From: Eudorina sp. 2006-703-Eu-15
Taxonomy: Eukaryota; Chlorophyta; Chlorophyceae; Chlamydomonadales; Volvocaceae
DNA length: 64,000 nt
Reading direction: 5' to 3'
Assembly (NCBI GenBank): GCA_003117195.1
Contig: BDSI01000180.1
Location: forward strand, 126,441 to 190,440
Shown one piece after another: positions 53,986 through 64,000 of this stretch; within the stretch, counting starts at the first letter, position 1, and each line of letters opens with the position of its first letter. The notes under the pieces were generated by a model. That model saw only the letters and a list, made by a program, of their open reading frames with translations. It had not been told where the DNA came from and did not search any database. A program made the translations under genes and the position numbers.

Positions 53986-54513
53986 TGCGGTAGGTGGGTG
54001 CACATCCGATTAATCCGATTCGCCCGAAACAAGCCCACACAGACGCAGTTACGAACGAACTAAGCTATGACAGCGTGTTCTTCTAGAACTCAAGCTAGAC
54101 CACGCACGGCTTGCTGCGAGACCAGACAAGCGGCGAGCCGCGAGCGAGGTGGTTGGCGGGCGCTTGAACTACTTTAACCTAGCCTTTGACCCTGGCTGGA
54201 GTGACTGACTGGCTTACTGCAGGAAGCTTGCCTAGCTAGTCAACCTCCGCTGTTGAAAGCTTGCATCAGGTCACAAAGCCACTTGAAACATGCAGCAGCT
54301 TGAAACATGACTGGCTTGCTCTGGCGAAAGTAACCTATGAAGCTGTCTATGAACCGCCTTATGAAGTGGCCATGAAGTATTCATAAAGGGCCGTTTATGA
54401 AGATGCTATTAAGTGGATATCGATTAAGTAGGGCCGTTCCACGAGTGATGGTGACCTCCATTGGTAAAGAAAAAAGGGTTTGGTCGGGCACGCGACTGCT
54501 TGCCTGTGTGCAC
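53986..54513 (+). repeat. Direct repeat R2 flanking the large LINE
   Basis: Matches 41385-41785 in the same orientation but is about 125 bases longer, mainly through extra sequence around 54325-54450 that contains short internal repeats (TATGAAG, AAGTGG). Confidence 0.9.
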
Positions 54514-55389
54514 GTCGGACCCCCCGGATGGAATACCGCGGCGCAAAAACATACCCTCAGATGGCTGGAGCCCCTAGAACGCGCGTCTTTTGCGCTCTGG
54601 TCTGGCTACGCTGCGTGGCCGGCGGGCGGGCTAGCAACCACACGCACGGCGCCACACGATGCACCCACACACGTGCGTGAACACAAGCAAAGTGCGTTTC
54701 TTGCGTGCTTGATATACATCGTATATACATATTGTCTGTATATATTTATGTATTTCGCTTGCCTCCTTGTAGTCCGTCCCGCCCTGTTTTCATTTACACG
54801 TACGTGTACGTACGTACACGTATTGCCCATCCACTCACTCGTACGTGGCTTCCATGCCACACACCCATCTATCTATCCAACCAAAAATAAACAAATCGTA
54901 ATGGGCATATACATCAACACGCACTACTACACGCACACAAACACAAGCATGCGCGCACACACGCACGTTGCAGCTGGCAGTACTACTTCGCACGCACTTG
55001 CTTAGCGGCGGAACCGCACGCACCAGCTGGTTGTGCATATTATTCCTAGACATCCTAGGTAGAGCACCGCACCCAAAAACGCGTCCATTCAAATAAACGC
55101 GCGCGGCGGAACAGCAGCGTTCTTCTTTCGTTCATCGCAGCCTTCCATCCGCCGTCCCTTTGCCGGGTTGCGTATCGGCTACATGGTTTACACGCACATG
55201 CATGCATGCGGGCAAATGTTAGGCACGCACCACTGGCATCACTAACACCATGTACACCATGCAAGCATGTATGCCCACTACTACTACATGCTACGCACTT
55301 CTGCATCCATCATGAAGTAGAGCAGCGCATGCACCCAAGCAAGCAAAAGCGCGCCACGAGCGAGGGTGCGGAAAAAAACATAGCGCCCT
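54514..55389. other. No recognisable gene
   Basis: Only short open frames; palindromic GTAC and GCAC repeats near 54790-54825. The start of block copy 3 similarity lies within or just beyond this stretch. Confidence 0.35.
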
Positions 55390-57180
55390 TGCTTCCTTCA
55401 CGGATGGATGCATGGACCGCGGCCTTGCTTCCTTTCTTTCGCTCGATTGCTCGGTTGAAGATTGGGTACGTACACAGTTTATTACGCATATAGGCAACCA
55501 CAGCAGGGCACTACCAGCCAGCCACGTCCATTGCATAGCACGCTCTCCGCTCTGCCCTGCCCTGCCCGCCCGCCGAATATTTGGATGCAACGAACACACG
55601 CACGCACGCAAGCAAGCACTACATACACGCACCTGTGAGCCTGATATGTAAGATGGACCATTATTCATATGGGTTTTAGCAGCAAACCCGAAACGCTTTT
55701 AATGACCGACGGTTGTCTAGCTACGTAATGCGTCCGGTCGCCCGTCCCTTCCCATTCATAATAAAAGACTGCGTGGCGAGCGAGCGAGAGGCGCGTGCGT
55801 GGTGCTGATCATCATGCACGATCTAATTATTTACTTCCGCCCCAAGCAACTACCCCACCCGAGCAAGTCATCCAGCCACACGCCTCGCTCCGTCCACGCG
55901 CCCACACGCGGCGGACCTTACGGACCTTACATACGGCGCTAGCGCATCGATAGCCAGCTGCAGGTAGGCCTCGCGCTCGCTAGCTCCGCCCCGTCCATCC
56001 GGCTATCAAATCCGGCATCGCCAAATAAAATAAGGGTTGAATGTATGCAAGGTGTTGTGATGTGCGCCACGGACGGAACAGAAAGCGAACAAATCGAATC
56101 GATGCAGCTGTATGTCCAAACAAATCAAGCAAGGCGCGTACGTCCAAGCTGCTGGCGGCACCACGCACTGCGTGCCGTGCCTGCTGATTGATGACAGTAG
56201 TAGCTAGGTCATCAAGCAACTAACTCACACGCATCAAGCAACGCACGCGCACCAGTAGCAGCCAGCAGCACCGGACGACCCCTGCGTGCCGTGAAATCAA
56301 AAAAACCCATGCATACATCTATCGGCACCACGTACATACATACATTTCCCAGCAGCGAGGCGAGCGCGCGTGTCCGTATAGTCCGTACGTACGTACGTGA
56401 TAATAGTTAGATGACATCGATCAGCAGGTCGCCACCGTACGCACGTGCGTATAGTAAGCAAGCCTGTATATTAGTTAGCCGAATGCATGCATGTCGCACG
56501 TGCGTGGCGAGGCACGCAGGCCATCCATCATCACCTACCCGGATCGCTCGTGGAGCTGAGTTTTCAATTTGAGGCACATGCATGTATACAATAAAAATCA
56601 TCTGCTGAGCTGATCAGCATCATGCATGAAGTGTGGACAGATTAATGAGGGAAGGAAGAGGATGCGTGGATACACTACTGAGATAAATAAATTGATAGAT
56701 AGGTACATAGACTGCCAAAGTAGGGTAGCTGAGGTACCTCGGCGACTGATGAGCGATAGATCGCTCGGCAATGACGGAATTGGATGTCGTACGTGCCGTG
56801 CTTTCATGTTGAATGTACGACGGAAGGCACGCTTCGTATATCTCCGTACGCACAGTATCCCGTAAGATGATGAGGTAGGGAAACTAGGTAGGAGCGTGAC
56901 TGACCGACCGACCGACCGACCGACCGACCGACCGACCGACCGACGGACCGACCAACCGACCGACCAACCGACCGACCGACCGACCGACCGACCGACCGAC
57001 CGACCGACCGAGCGACCGACCGAGCGACCGACCGAGCGACCGACCGACCGACTGACCCTCTATCTCACGCGAGCGTGCTTGTAGCGCGTGACCGTTATTG
57101 CGCGAATGAGTTGATCATCTATCGATACATATCTGCATGGTTATAAATACTTTGGTCACGTACGTACGTACCACACCACA
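55390..57180. repeat. Duplicated block flank, copy 3 (paired with 28800-30790)
   Basis: Colinear with block copy 2. Minus-strand 55977-55935 reads EREAYLQLAIDALAPY followed by a GT donor (GTAAGG), which may be an exon of an unidentified gene. Confidence 0.75.
56902..57055. repeat. (GACC)n microsatellite
   Basis: About 150 bases of GACC/GACCGA units. At the matching place in block copy 2 (30650-30663) there are only about three units. Confidence 0.97.
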
Positions 57181-57457
57181 CCACACCACCGCCCTAGCTA
57201 CCCCGATCCCCCACGCACCCAACGCACCCGCCTATCTCCCGCCACTGGACGCATTCACACACCACGCATACATACACGTCAACGCTGTGCCCCAGCTGAT
57301 ACATACAGAACGTAGCCAGCAGCGAGCGACGCGCATAATCTCCGCAGCAGTAGTGTTGACGAACGAAGGTGGCTTGTAATAGGCTAGGGTTTGCTATGCT
57401 ATGAATGGCTAGCATGGCTGCTGCCGCTGCTTCGTGTTCATATGTGTTGGTTGTTGG

Positions 57458-57613
<156 letters not shown>

Positions 57614-58091
57614 GCATCATCATCGGCATCGGCATCGATCGTCGCCGTCAGCATTCCGCCGCCGGGCCCAACATAATCGCAGTAGGCGGCTGCGCTGCCA
57701 CCGCCGCCACCGATGCCAGTAGTAGCGCTGAAGCAGGGCCTGGCGGCGGCGGCGGCGGCGGGCGACACACTAGACACACGCTGCTCTGCTGTACTGATCT
57801 TGATGAAGGCGTCGCTGTCGTACCTCTCACCCATGGGCATTACAGGCCGCAGCGGCGGCGCGCCCTGCTGCTGTACAATGTCGTACACATCTGAAAAATA
57901 CGGCGAGCAGAGGATCTCGTCCATGGAGAATCGTTCGCCAGGCTCCAGGCGCAGGCAGCTCTCCAGCAGCGCGACAAGGTGCGGTTGCCGGCGGCCGGCA
58001 CTGCCATGGCCCAGCCTTTCAGCGATGAAGGCGTGGGGGTTGTACGGCGGCAGGCTGCACGAGGCAGGGCGGCGGGCGGCGGGCAGGCCAT

Positions 58092-58180
58092 AATTATTAT
58101 TAAGGATGTTACAGCGGACCCCGCGGGTCATCGGTGACAGCCAACGGCAACAGCCGAGGCTTCCTCACCATACACTACTG
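58092..58180 (+). repeat. GTTACAGCGGACCCC repeat, copy 3
   Basis: Follows an ATTATTATTA stretch and matches 34437-34505, with an additional CAACGGCAACAG insertion. It lies in the intron between the last two exons of kinase-like copy 3. Confidence 0.75.
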
Positions 58181-59224
58181 CCTAACCGAACTGGCGCCAC
58201 CATGGCGCTCCGGCGCCATAATTGACATATAGACAAATTTGCAGTAGATAGAGCGGGTCTCCATCCATTTCTCGACGTCGACGGGTTTTAGTCCTGCCTT
58301 ATGCACATCTATCTATCGAAGAAGACCAGCGAGCGAGGTTCTAGCCAAGCGAGGCGCGCGCGCGCGGACCTAGCCACGGCCCGCGCACCGAGCGACCCAT
58401 GGGCCAGCCAGCCAGCCACCCACCTTCCGATGCTCATGGAGCGATACAGCTGGTCCACCAGGTCCCTACCCGGAACTAGCGGCCGGCCGGACGCCAGCTC
58501 CGAAACCGTGCAAGCGTAAGACCACACATCTGCGCATCGATGTGCGTGCATCATCAGGCGCATCGGTGATGATTTGGTATATACGTATAAATGTAAACAT
58601 GTATGTATGTTGATTTGGGTTGCGTGGTCATATATAAACAAACGACCTATCTGTCTAATAAACGGCGGTAGATAAATTAGATAGATGGGGCGTCCGTCCC
58701 GGGTCGTGCTTGCATCGTATCGATGCACCGGGTTGCGTCAGCGGCGGGGTGCGGGGTGCGAGCGTGTCGGAGAGATATGCCTATCTATCTACCTAGGTAG
58801 GTAAGACTGTTGGCCGCCGGCATACAACGAGCGACGGAATGCAACGACCGAACGAAGCGCGCGCAAAGTAAGTACGCAAAGCAATAAGTCGTCGTGCGTT
58901 GACTTATGTATGTTTTTCATGCATGTATGCTCGCTGCAGCAGCGTACCTACCCGTGGCGCAGCTGCAGCGTCCGCCCGTCAGCAACTCGGGCGCCCAGTA
59001 CCAATAGTGGTGGTGGTGGTGGCGGTGGTGGTGGTGGGTGCCTTGTTTGCTGCGGCGGGCGGGCGGATGTGTGCGAGCGAGCATACACGCATATAATAAA
59101 CTAATGAACACGCAAACGCGTATATGCATGTATACATGCACCCACTTACAAATACAATTGTGTGTGGGTATGTGTGTGTGTGTTCGTTGACATGGGTGGT
59201 CACGCACAAGCTGTATAACACGAT

Positions 59225-59719
59225 GGCGTAACCCCGGAACACTCGGGAGTGTAAGCGAGGCTTACAGCCCGGGCGACATACACGCGCTCGCTCGCCCCCA
59301 TCGGTCCACGGTAACACTGCTGGGCTCGCGCGCGAATTTAAGTAACTACATGAGTAGTTATGGACGCGAGGCCGCTGTGGTTACAAATGGTTGCAAAGCT
59401 CTGGGGATAATGTATTTATTATAATTATGATGAATGCCAGCCATACGTCATGGAAGGCATTGATTGAGCGGAGATTTCACCAAAGCTCATGTGCGTTTCC
59501 CTGACGGATCTGATTCAACAAATCTCTTGACTCTAAGGATGCACACGATGCCGAATTTGTACGGAACTGGGTGATGCGAGGCCTGAAGCATGCCTCGCAC
59601 GTATGACCCATCACTAGTAGCCACTATGTAGTGTGTGCTTGTGGGTCACTATCACGCTACATACGCCACATTCATCCGTGTTTCTTGCGTTAGGCAGAAA
59701 CACGCGCCAGGGTTACGCC
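59225..59719. mobile_element. Non-autonomous terminal-inverted-repeat element (495 bp)
   Basis: GGCGTAACCC at 59225-59234 and GGGTTACGCC at 59710-59719 are perfect inverted ends (pairing extends with one mismatch to 13 bases). They are bordered by CGAT at 59221-59224 and 59720-59723, a possible 4-bp target duplication. An internal hairpin GCGAGGC/GCCTCGC lies near 59577-59600. No coding capacity; superfamily undetermined. It lies in an intron of kinase-like copy 3. Confidence 0.7.
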
Positions 59720-60147
59720 CGATAATACTACATACATCATACTATTTTATAATATATATGTATATATATTATTGCTATTATTATTATTATTATTTTCTTA
59801 ATAAGAGATGATTGATTAATTTTTATTGTCATTATTTATCTTATCGTTGCTCGTACTTGGTTTTTATTATCTAGCATATCATAGCGAGCCCGCATTGGTA
59901 ACTACTACTGTCGCCGGCTCTAGTCGCTTCGTTCAGATGTTTTTTATTACCATTACCATAAGTAATGCACACGCATACAGCGGCTAGCTACGTAAGCTAG
60001 TTACCTTACGCGCCTTGCCGAGCCGCCGCTGCTGGCAGAGGCGCCCGTTGTCAGCATCAGCTTGATGGGGCCCACGCCGCCTCCAGCTAATGATGATGAG
60101 TCATCCAGGAGCAGCAGGCTGGAGGGGTTCACGTGACCATGTACGAC

Positions 60148-60151
60148 CTAC

Positions 60152-60182
<31 letters not shown>

Positions 60183-61221
60183 CACGTGCCAAGTGCAACC
60201 ATGAGCAGAACGTAAATAATACGTGCCAAATGCAAACATGCGCAGAACGTATGTAAGACATGTATGTATGCGTGGGTACGTACGTGGGGTATATGTACGC
60301 GTACAGTTTCGGTCGCTGTGGCTGCAACGGCGGACTTTGGGCCCGTCTCGCGTCTTTTGCATCGCTCGGTCGACCTCAGAGGAACGGCCATTGCGTGCCG
60401 CTCGTTCGCCCCTTCGTGAGCGGGGTGTCGGCTGTCGGGCCGTGTCGTGTTGTCCCGGCCGCTGGATGATAACTCGCCGCCCCTTTCCGACGCTGCTTGC
60501 TCGCCTTCGTGGTGTCTTGCTTTGCTTGCGTATTCATTAATTCCTTGAGACGCTACGTAATGCAGTGGCTGGGCGCTGGTGTTTCTTGGCTACTTGTTCA
60601 TTGGCATGGCTCCCTGCTTGATGCACGGCATGTCCCTGGGGTAGGATGAGCAGTCCGTCTGCGCCTGTACGGCGAGCGAGCAGCTCAATTGCTGCGTCCT
60701 CCTTGTAAAATTGCGTCCTAAAAGTACACAGTTCTGTTATTTCAGTGCAGGGTGCTGTGAGTGCTACTAATTTCTGTTTTACGGTACAAAAAATGTCGGC
60801 ACTAGAACTACCGTTCGTCCATCCCGAAAATTCAAATATTTTTACTCATAAACATAGTTTAGTGCAGTCAGCTACAGTTAACCGTAGAGCGAGCCTTCCT
60901 GACGCTGCCGCTTTCGAAATATTCGGGCCCGTGTCTCAGGCCAGAAGGTACCGGTCAGTCAGCGCCACTTAGCGTGTTGACAAGCCAGGACTATATGTAT
61001 GCGTGGGTGGGTACGTACGTGGGGTATATGTACGCGTACATACGTACGTAGCTAGTGCGTTGTGTGATCTGTTGCACGCATGGCCTGGTTCTCAACGAAC
61101 TTGTAACGTACGTGCAAATAGTGCAAATCCTCAAAATAAACTCTACGTTGTCTGGCTCGCTCCAAGTAGGCCTAGGCCTGGCCCGACCGCCCGGCGCGCA
61201 ACATACGCTTAGCTGCCGCAC
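60148..61221. other. Intron/5' flank of kinase-like copy 3
   Basis: 60980-61220 matches 36060-36340 of copy 2 (GTACGTACGT, ACTCTACG, GTCTGGCTCGCTCCAAGTAGGC, CCGCGCGACATACG-like). The rest, 60300-60980, is not seen in copy 2 and contains no recognisable gene. Confidence 0.5.
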
Positions 61222-61660
61222 CAGGGTGGCTATATATCTTATTTTTGGAGTATCTACGGCGAGAGATATACCCGGCTTATTAGAAACGCTGAAAGTATCT
61301 GTCTATGGAGAGATATTCCCAGCTGGAAACGCCTTCAAGTATCTACAGAGATCTGTACACCCGGGTAAACCAAGGGGTGTGACAGGGCGTGACCACCAAC
61401 TACGGAGCCATTAGCACTATGACACATCTGGTCCTGGGCCTCACACGGTGGGATCAAAGCCACCACCCACCCTGAGCGGGAGATATGGTCTGACTATCTG
61501 ACCGCCCGAGCGAGTATCTGTCAACGGGGAGAAGTCATGCTCCCAGTGGGGCATCGAAGTATATTATTCGTACTTTTTCCAAGGAGGAAAAGTATCTAAC
61601 ATTTTCCACAATTTTATTTGGGCCGAATATATATTTTTTGATCTTAAGATAGCCACCCTG
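61222..61660. mobile_element. hAT-like MITE, family B, second copy (439 bp)
   Basis: Left end CAGGGTGGCTAT and right end ATCTTAAGATAGCCACCCTG match the 20548-20948 element in inverted orientation, as does the interior (GAAACGCTGAAAGTATCTGTC on this strand). The flanks TGCCGCAC (61214-61221) and CGCCGCAC (61661-61668) are a target duplication with one change. The sequence without the element is seen in copy 2 near 36330-36345 (CCGCACCCTTGCCGATCGAG). Confidence 0.9.
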
Positions 61661-61705
61661 CGCCGCACCCTTGCCGATCGAGACATGCAGGTACATGCTA
61701 TACAC

Positions 61706-62120
61706 CAGTGTTGCTATCTTCAATACAAAGAATATTTACGGGCAAAAAACCCGGAAATTTTCTATTTCCCGGACCCCCAAGAAACCTGCGAGATTTCATT
61801 TATTTGACGCTGTGGAGAGCCGGAAATCTGCCCTGCCAACTATTTTCCAGACTACCAAAAAGGCCTGGAAATCTGCAGGCGCAGGGAAAATTCCTGCATC
61901 GTACACCTGTCTACCGCCAAAACACACTCGAATGCCGTGTCACCAACTCCTGGTTACCCTCCCATATGCATCCGCGACGCAGGGAAAGCGCACTTCAGGC
62001 CTCCATGGACTTAGAATCCCTGTCGTCGCTGTGGTAACAGTGGCCCTGCTGTCGAAACACGCAGAAATATTTCCGGCCTGCCTCGGAGGTTTTTATTTCC
62101 TGGCACCTAGGAAGCCCCCC
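61706..62120. mobile_element. hAT-like MITE, family A, right end missing
   Basis: Starts with the terminal repeat CAGTGTTGCTATCTT and follows the 15535-16039 element closely up to CTGGCACCT, then changes abruptly into unrelated sequence at about 62120. The right terminal repeat is absent. The break coincides with the end of similarity to the kinase-like block. Confidence 0.88.
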
Positions 62121-62220
62121 ACTCTGGAACCGAACCTCTTTGGGTGCTCTTTGGGAGCTCTTCGCCCGTCTCTTTGTCTGTCTCTTCGTTGGTATCTTCT
62201 ACTGGCTCTTCTACTGGCAG

Positions 62221-62465
62221 TCATCCAAAGATGATTCCGAAGACTTTCTCTTTGGTTACATCCAAAGACATGCCAAAGACCGGCGCGAAGAAGAATCCAA
62301 ATGCAGTCGCAAAGGACCTTCCAAAGACGAGTCGAAGACAGCCACAAAGACAAAGCCGAAGACACATGCCAAGAGGCATCCAAAGTCGCAGCCGAACATG
62401 GACCCAAAGTGGACCCAAAGAGGGATCCAAAGAGAGACCCAAAGCCAATACCAAAGACATCCGTG
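62221..62465. repeat. Degenerate CCAAAGA repeat
   Basis: CCAAAGA or close variants (CCGAAGA, CACAAAGA) recur every 8-24 bases, with a denser cluster TGGACCCAAAG / GAGGGATCCAAAG near 62400-62440. The plus-strand frame reads Lys/Pro/Thr-rich sequence; I do not take it as a gene. Confidence 0.6.
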
Positions 62466-62527
62466 TAGCGCCAGTTATTGGTCCCAGCACCTGCTCCCGA
62501 ACAATCGCACCAGCACCATGCCCCGTA

Positions 62528-62655
62528 GGACCCGCCCTGCCCTGCCCCGCGCGGCCCCGCCCCGCCCTGCCCTGCCCCGCGCGGCCCCGCCCCGCCCTGC
62601 CCTGCCCCGCGCGGCCCCGCCCCGCCCTGCCCTGCCCCGCGCGGCCCCGCCTCAC
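62528..62655. repeat. 30-bp GC-rich minisatellite, about four units
   Basis: A 30-base unit containing CCTGCCCTGCCCCGCGCGG is repeated about four times almost without change, downstream of the right-edge gene. Confidence 0.95.
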
Positions 62656-62773
62656 CCCTGCCATACGCGGCCCGTCGCACTGCCTGGCGCTGCCCCGCCC
62701 CAGCACGCTCCAACCCTCTACCTCTGCCATAGCCTACCCGTACGCCCAAACATCACATCCCACGTGTACCAAG

Positions 62774-63880
62774 CTAGCGCCTGCTGGCCTTAGGCTTCTT
62801 GGCCTTATCAGGCTTCCTGGCCTTATCAGGCTTGCTGGCCTTAGATTTCTTGGCCTCACATGCTTGCTTATCTTTTCGATTCCGCTTAGCAGCCCGTTTG
62901 ACCTCCTCATCCTCGTCTCCCACAGGCTTCTCCCTGCCGTCGTCGCTGCTGGAGCTTTGCGAATGAGTTGGCGACTGAGGCGGCGAGGCACCCCCCCAGG
63001 GCCACCGTAAGCACCGCCGGGCGCCCCAGGCACTGGAGGCCCGCCCTCCTCCTCCTCGTCCTCCTCCTCCACTTGCGCCAAGGCGGCACCCAGGCGAGCG
63101 GCCATCTGGACAGCGCCACCCTCCGACGGCCCCACCACGGCCTTGTCGCGAACGTGACCTGCTTGCCAACAGGCGGGGCAGAGGTGTCAGTGGAACAGAA
63201 ATATTGTAGGCGTCTTCTTGGTTTGCACACAACTTGATAGTGCTAAGTCCAACATGTACGGCCCCACTCTCAATCTTACCTTGTCCACCACCGTACCGCC
63301 TCAGTGCGTGGTTGCTTGGTTGCACTGCACACGTCAAAGGACAAATGCTGCAGGTCGGCATCCACACCAAGCCCAGCAAGTCGTGCATTTGATCAAGCCA
63401 CTTACTGTTGAATAGCGCCAGCACCCGGATCGCTGCCGAGAACGTCAGGCAAGTGCCGAGCAGCAGGTGCCGGCTGCGTGGAAAGACAAATTAGAAACAA
63501 GACGCAAGGTTAATACATGCCTTTCAGTGCAACACACATGCTGCGACAATCAGCAGAGCAACTGAGATGAACTTTCCAGCACGCAGAGCATCCCTTGAGC
63601 ACAGACACCAACTCACATGAGCTCGCCTCTGCGAGTGTTGACATCAGTGTCGTCCACCTGGGGCATGGCCGCCACGGCCTCGCCCAAGTCCTGTGCCATA
63701 GTGTCGTTGTACGTCCAACCGGAACGCTCCAAGATGGGCTTGGCGACCACCAAGACGGGCCGCACCTGCGCATCCCAGATTGCGACTTGCGATGCCGCGA
63801 GAGCTTTCCACTTGATGACGTTGGCGGGTAACGGCGCCTGTGTCGGCTTGGTCCGGGACCCATAGACCAACGAAGGCCGG
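62774..63880 (-). CDS. 3' part of an unrecognised spliced gene
   Basis: Three minus-strand exons with GT-AG borders and matching phases: 63880-63617 (VYGSRTKPTQ, VIKWKALAASQVAIWDAQ, NDTMAQDLGEAVAAMPQVDD), 63473-63406 (RHLLLGTCLTFSAAIRVLAL, hydrophobic) and 63158-62774 (VVGPSEGGAVQMAARLGAAL, an acidic run, a Gly/Pro-rich stretch, Ser-rich SQSSSSDDGREK and a strongly basic tail of KSKASKPDKARKPDK type ending at TAG 62774-62776). One base appears to be missing in the run of seven G (plus strand C) near 62990, between the Gly-rich and Ser-rich parts. The 5' exons lie beyond the window or before 63880. I do not recognise the family; a membrane-associated or nucleolar protein is only a guess. Confidence 0.6.
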
Positions 63881-64000
63881 CTGCACACGGGGTATTGGAG
63901 AAGGCAGACAGGTAGGGTTACGCAGAAAGATGATGGACATTGGAGGCAGCGGGGCAGCTCCAAAGCAGGCTGTGTGCTTACTTCTTGGCAAGCAAGACAA

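Noticed and set aside
41385..54513. An LTR retrotransposon bounded by R1 and R2
   Set aside because: The interior encodes non-LTR proteins, no primer-binding site, polypurine tract, protease-integrase block or short target duplication was seen, and R2 directly follows a LINE tail.
62093..63010. Plus and minus open frames across 62.1-62.77 kb
   Set aside because: They run through the CCAAAGA repeat and the 30-bp minisatellite, lie outside the spliced minus-strand gene and show no domain.

Overview
This is nuclear DNA of a eukaryote, most likely a chlorophycean green alga of the volvocine lineage. The best marker is a pherophorin-type extracellular matrix glycoprotein gene (4258-7062) with a signal peptide, two Cys-rich pherophorin domains and a long Ser-Pro linker, an architecture known from Volvox, Chlamydomonas and relatives. 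GT-AG introns, a TGTAA polyadenylation signal, a LINE of the kind reported from Chlamydomonas, and abundant microsatellites fit this. The species cannot be named from the sequence.

Layout: 1-1934 is a 14-bp minisatellite cut by the window edge. 4258-7062 is the pherophorin gene. 7.5-15.5 kb is gene-poor and rich in short tandem repeats. A minus-strand protein-kinase-like gene then occurs three times: copy 1 at 16.7-20.5 kb, copy 2 at 32.7-36.5 kb (5' part possibly to 39.1 kb) and copy 3 at 57.4-60.1 kb. All three keep the same exon borders and phases, so they arose by duplication of a larger block. Flanks of copies 2 and 3 (about 28.8-30.8 and 55.4-57.2 kb) are also homologous. The predicted proteins lack the canonical HRD/DFG signature, so they look like pseudokinases. 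Copy 3 has lost its 5' exons at a transposon-rich border.

Mobile DNA dominates the rest. A roughly 11-kb LINE (41786-53985, plus strand) encodes an AP-type endonuclease, reverse transcriptase, RNase H, and a zinc knuckle with a restriction-like endonuclease, plus a Josephin/OTU-like cysteine-peptidase segment. A 5'-truncated relative is nested in it on the opposite strand between perfect 16-bp target duplications. The large element sits between direct repeats of about 0.4-0.5 kb. Other elements are a second LINE type (22.5-24.5 kb, minus), a Penelope-like reverse transcriptase fragment (30.9-31.7 kb), two families of hAT-like MITEs with 8-bp target duplications, another terminal-inverted-repeat element (59.2-59.7 kb), a possible tRNA-derived SINE, and strong foldback sequences near 25.3-25.8 kb. 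The 3' part of an unrecognised minus-strand gene (62774-63880) runs off the right side.

Several otherwise good reading frames are broken by single-base shifts, often in C or G runs (pherophorin linker, right-edge gene). Some frameshifts may therefore be sequence errors, while the number of breaks in the LINEs suggests real decay.
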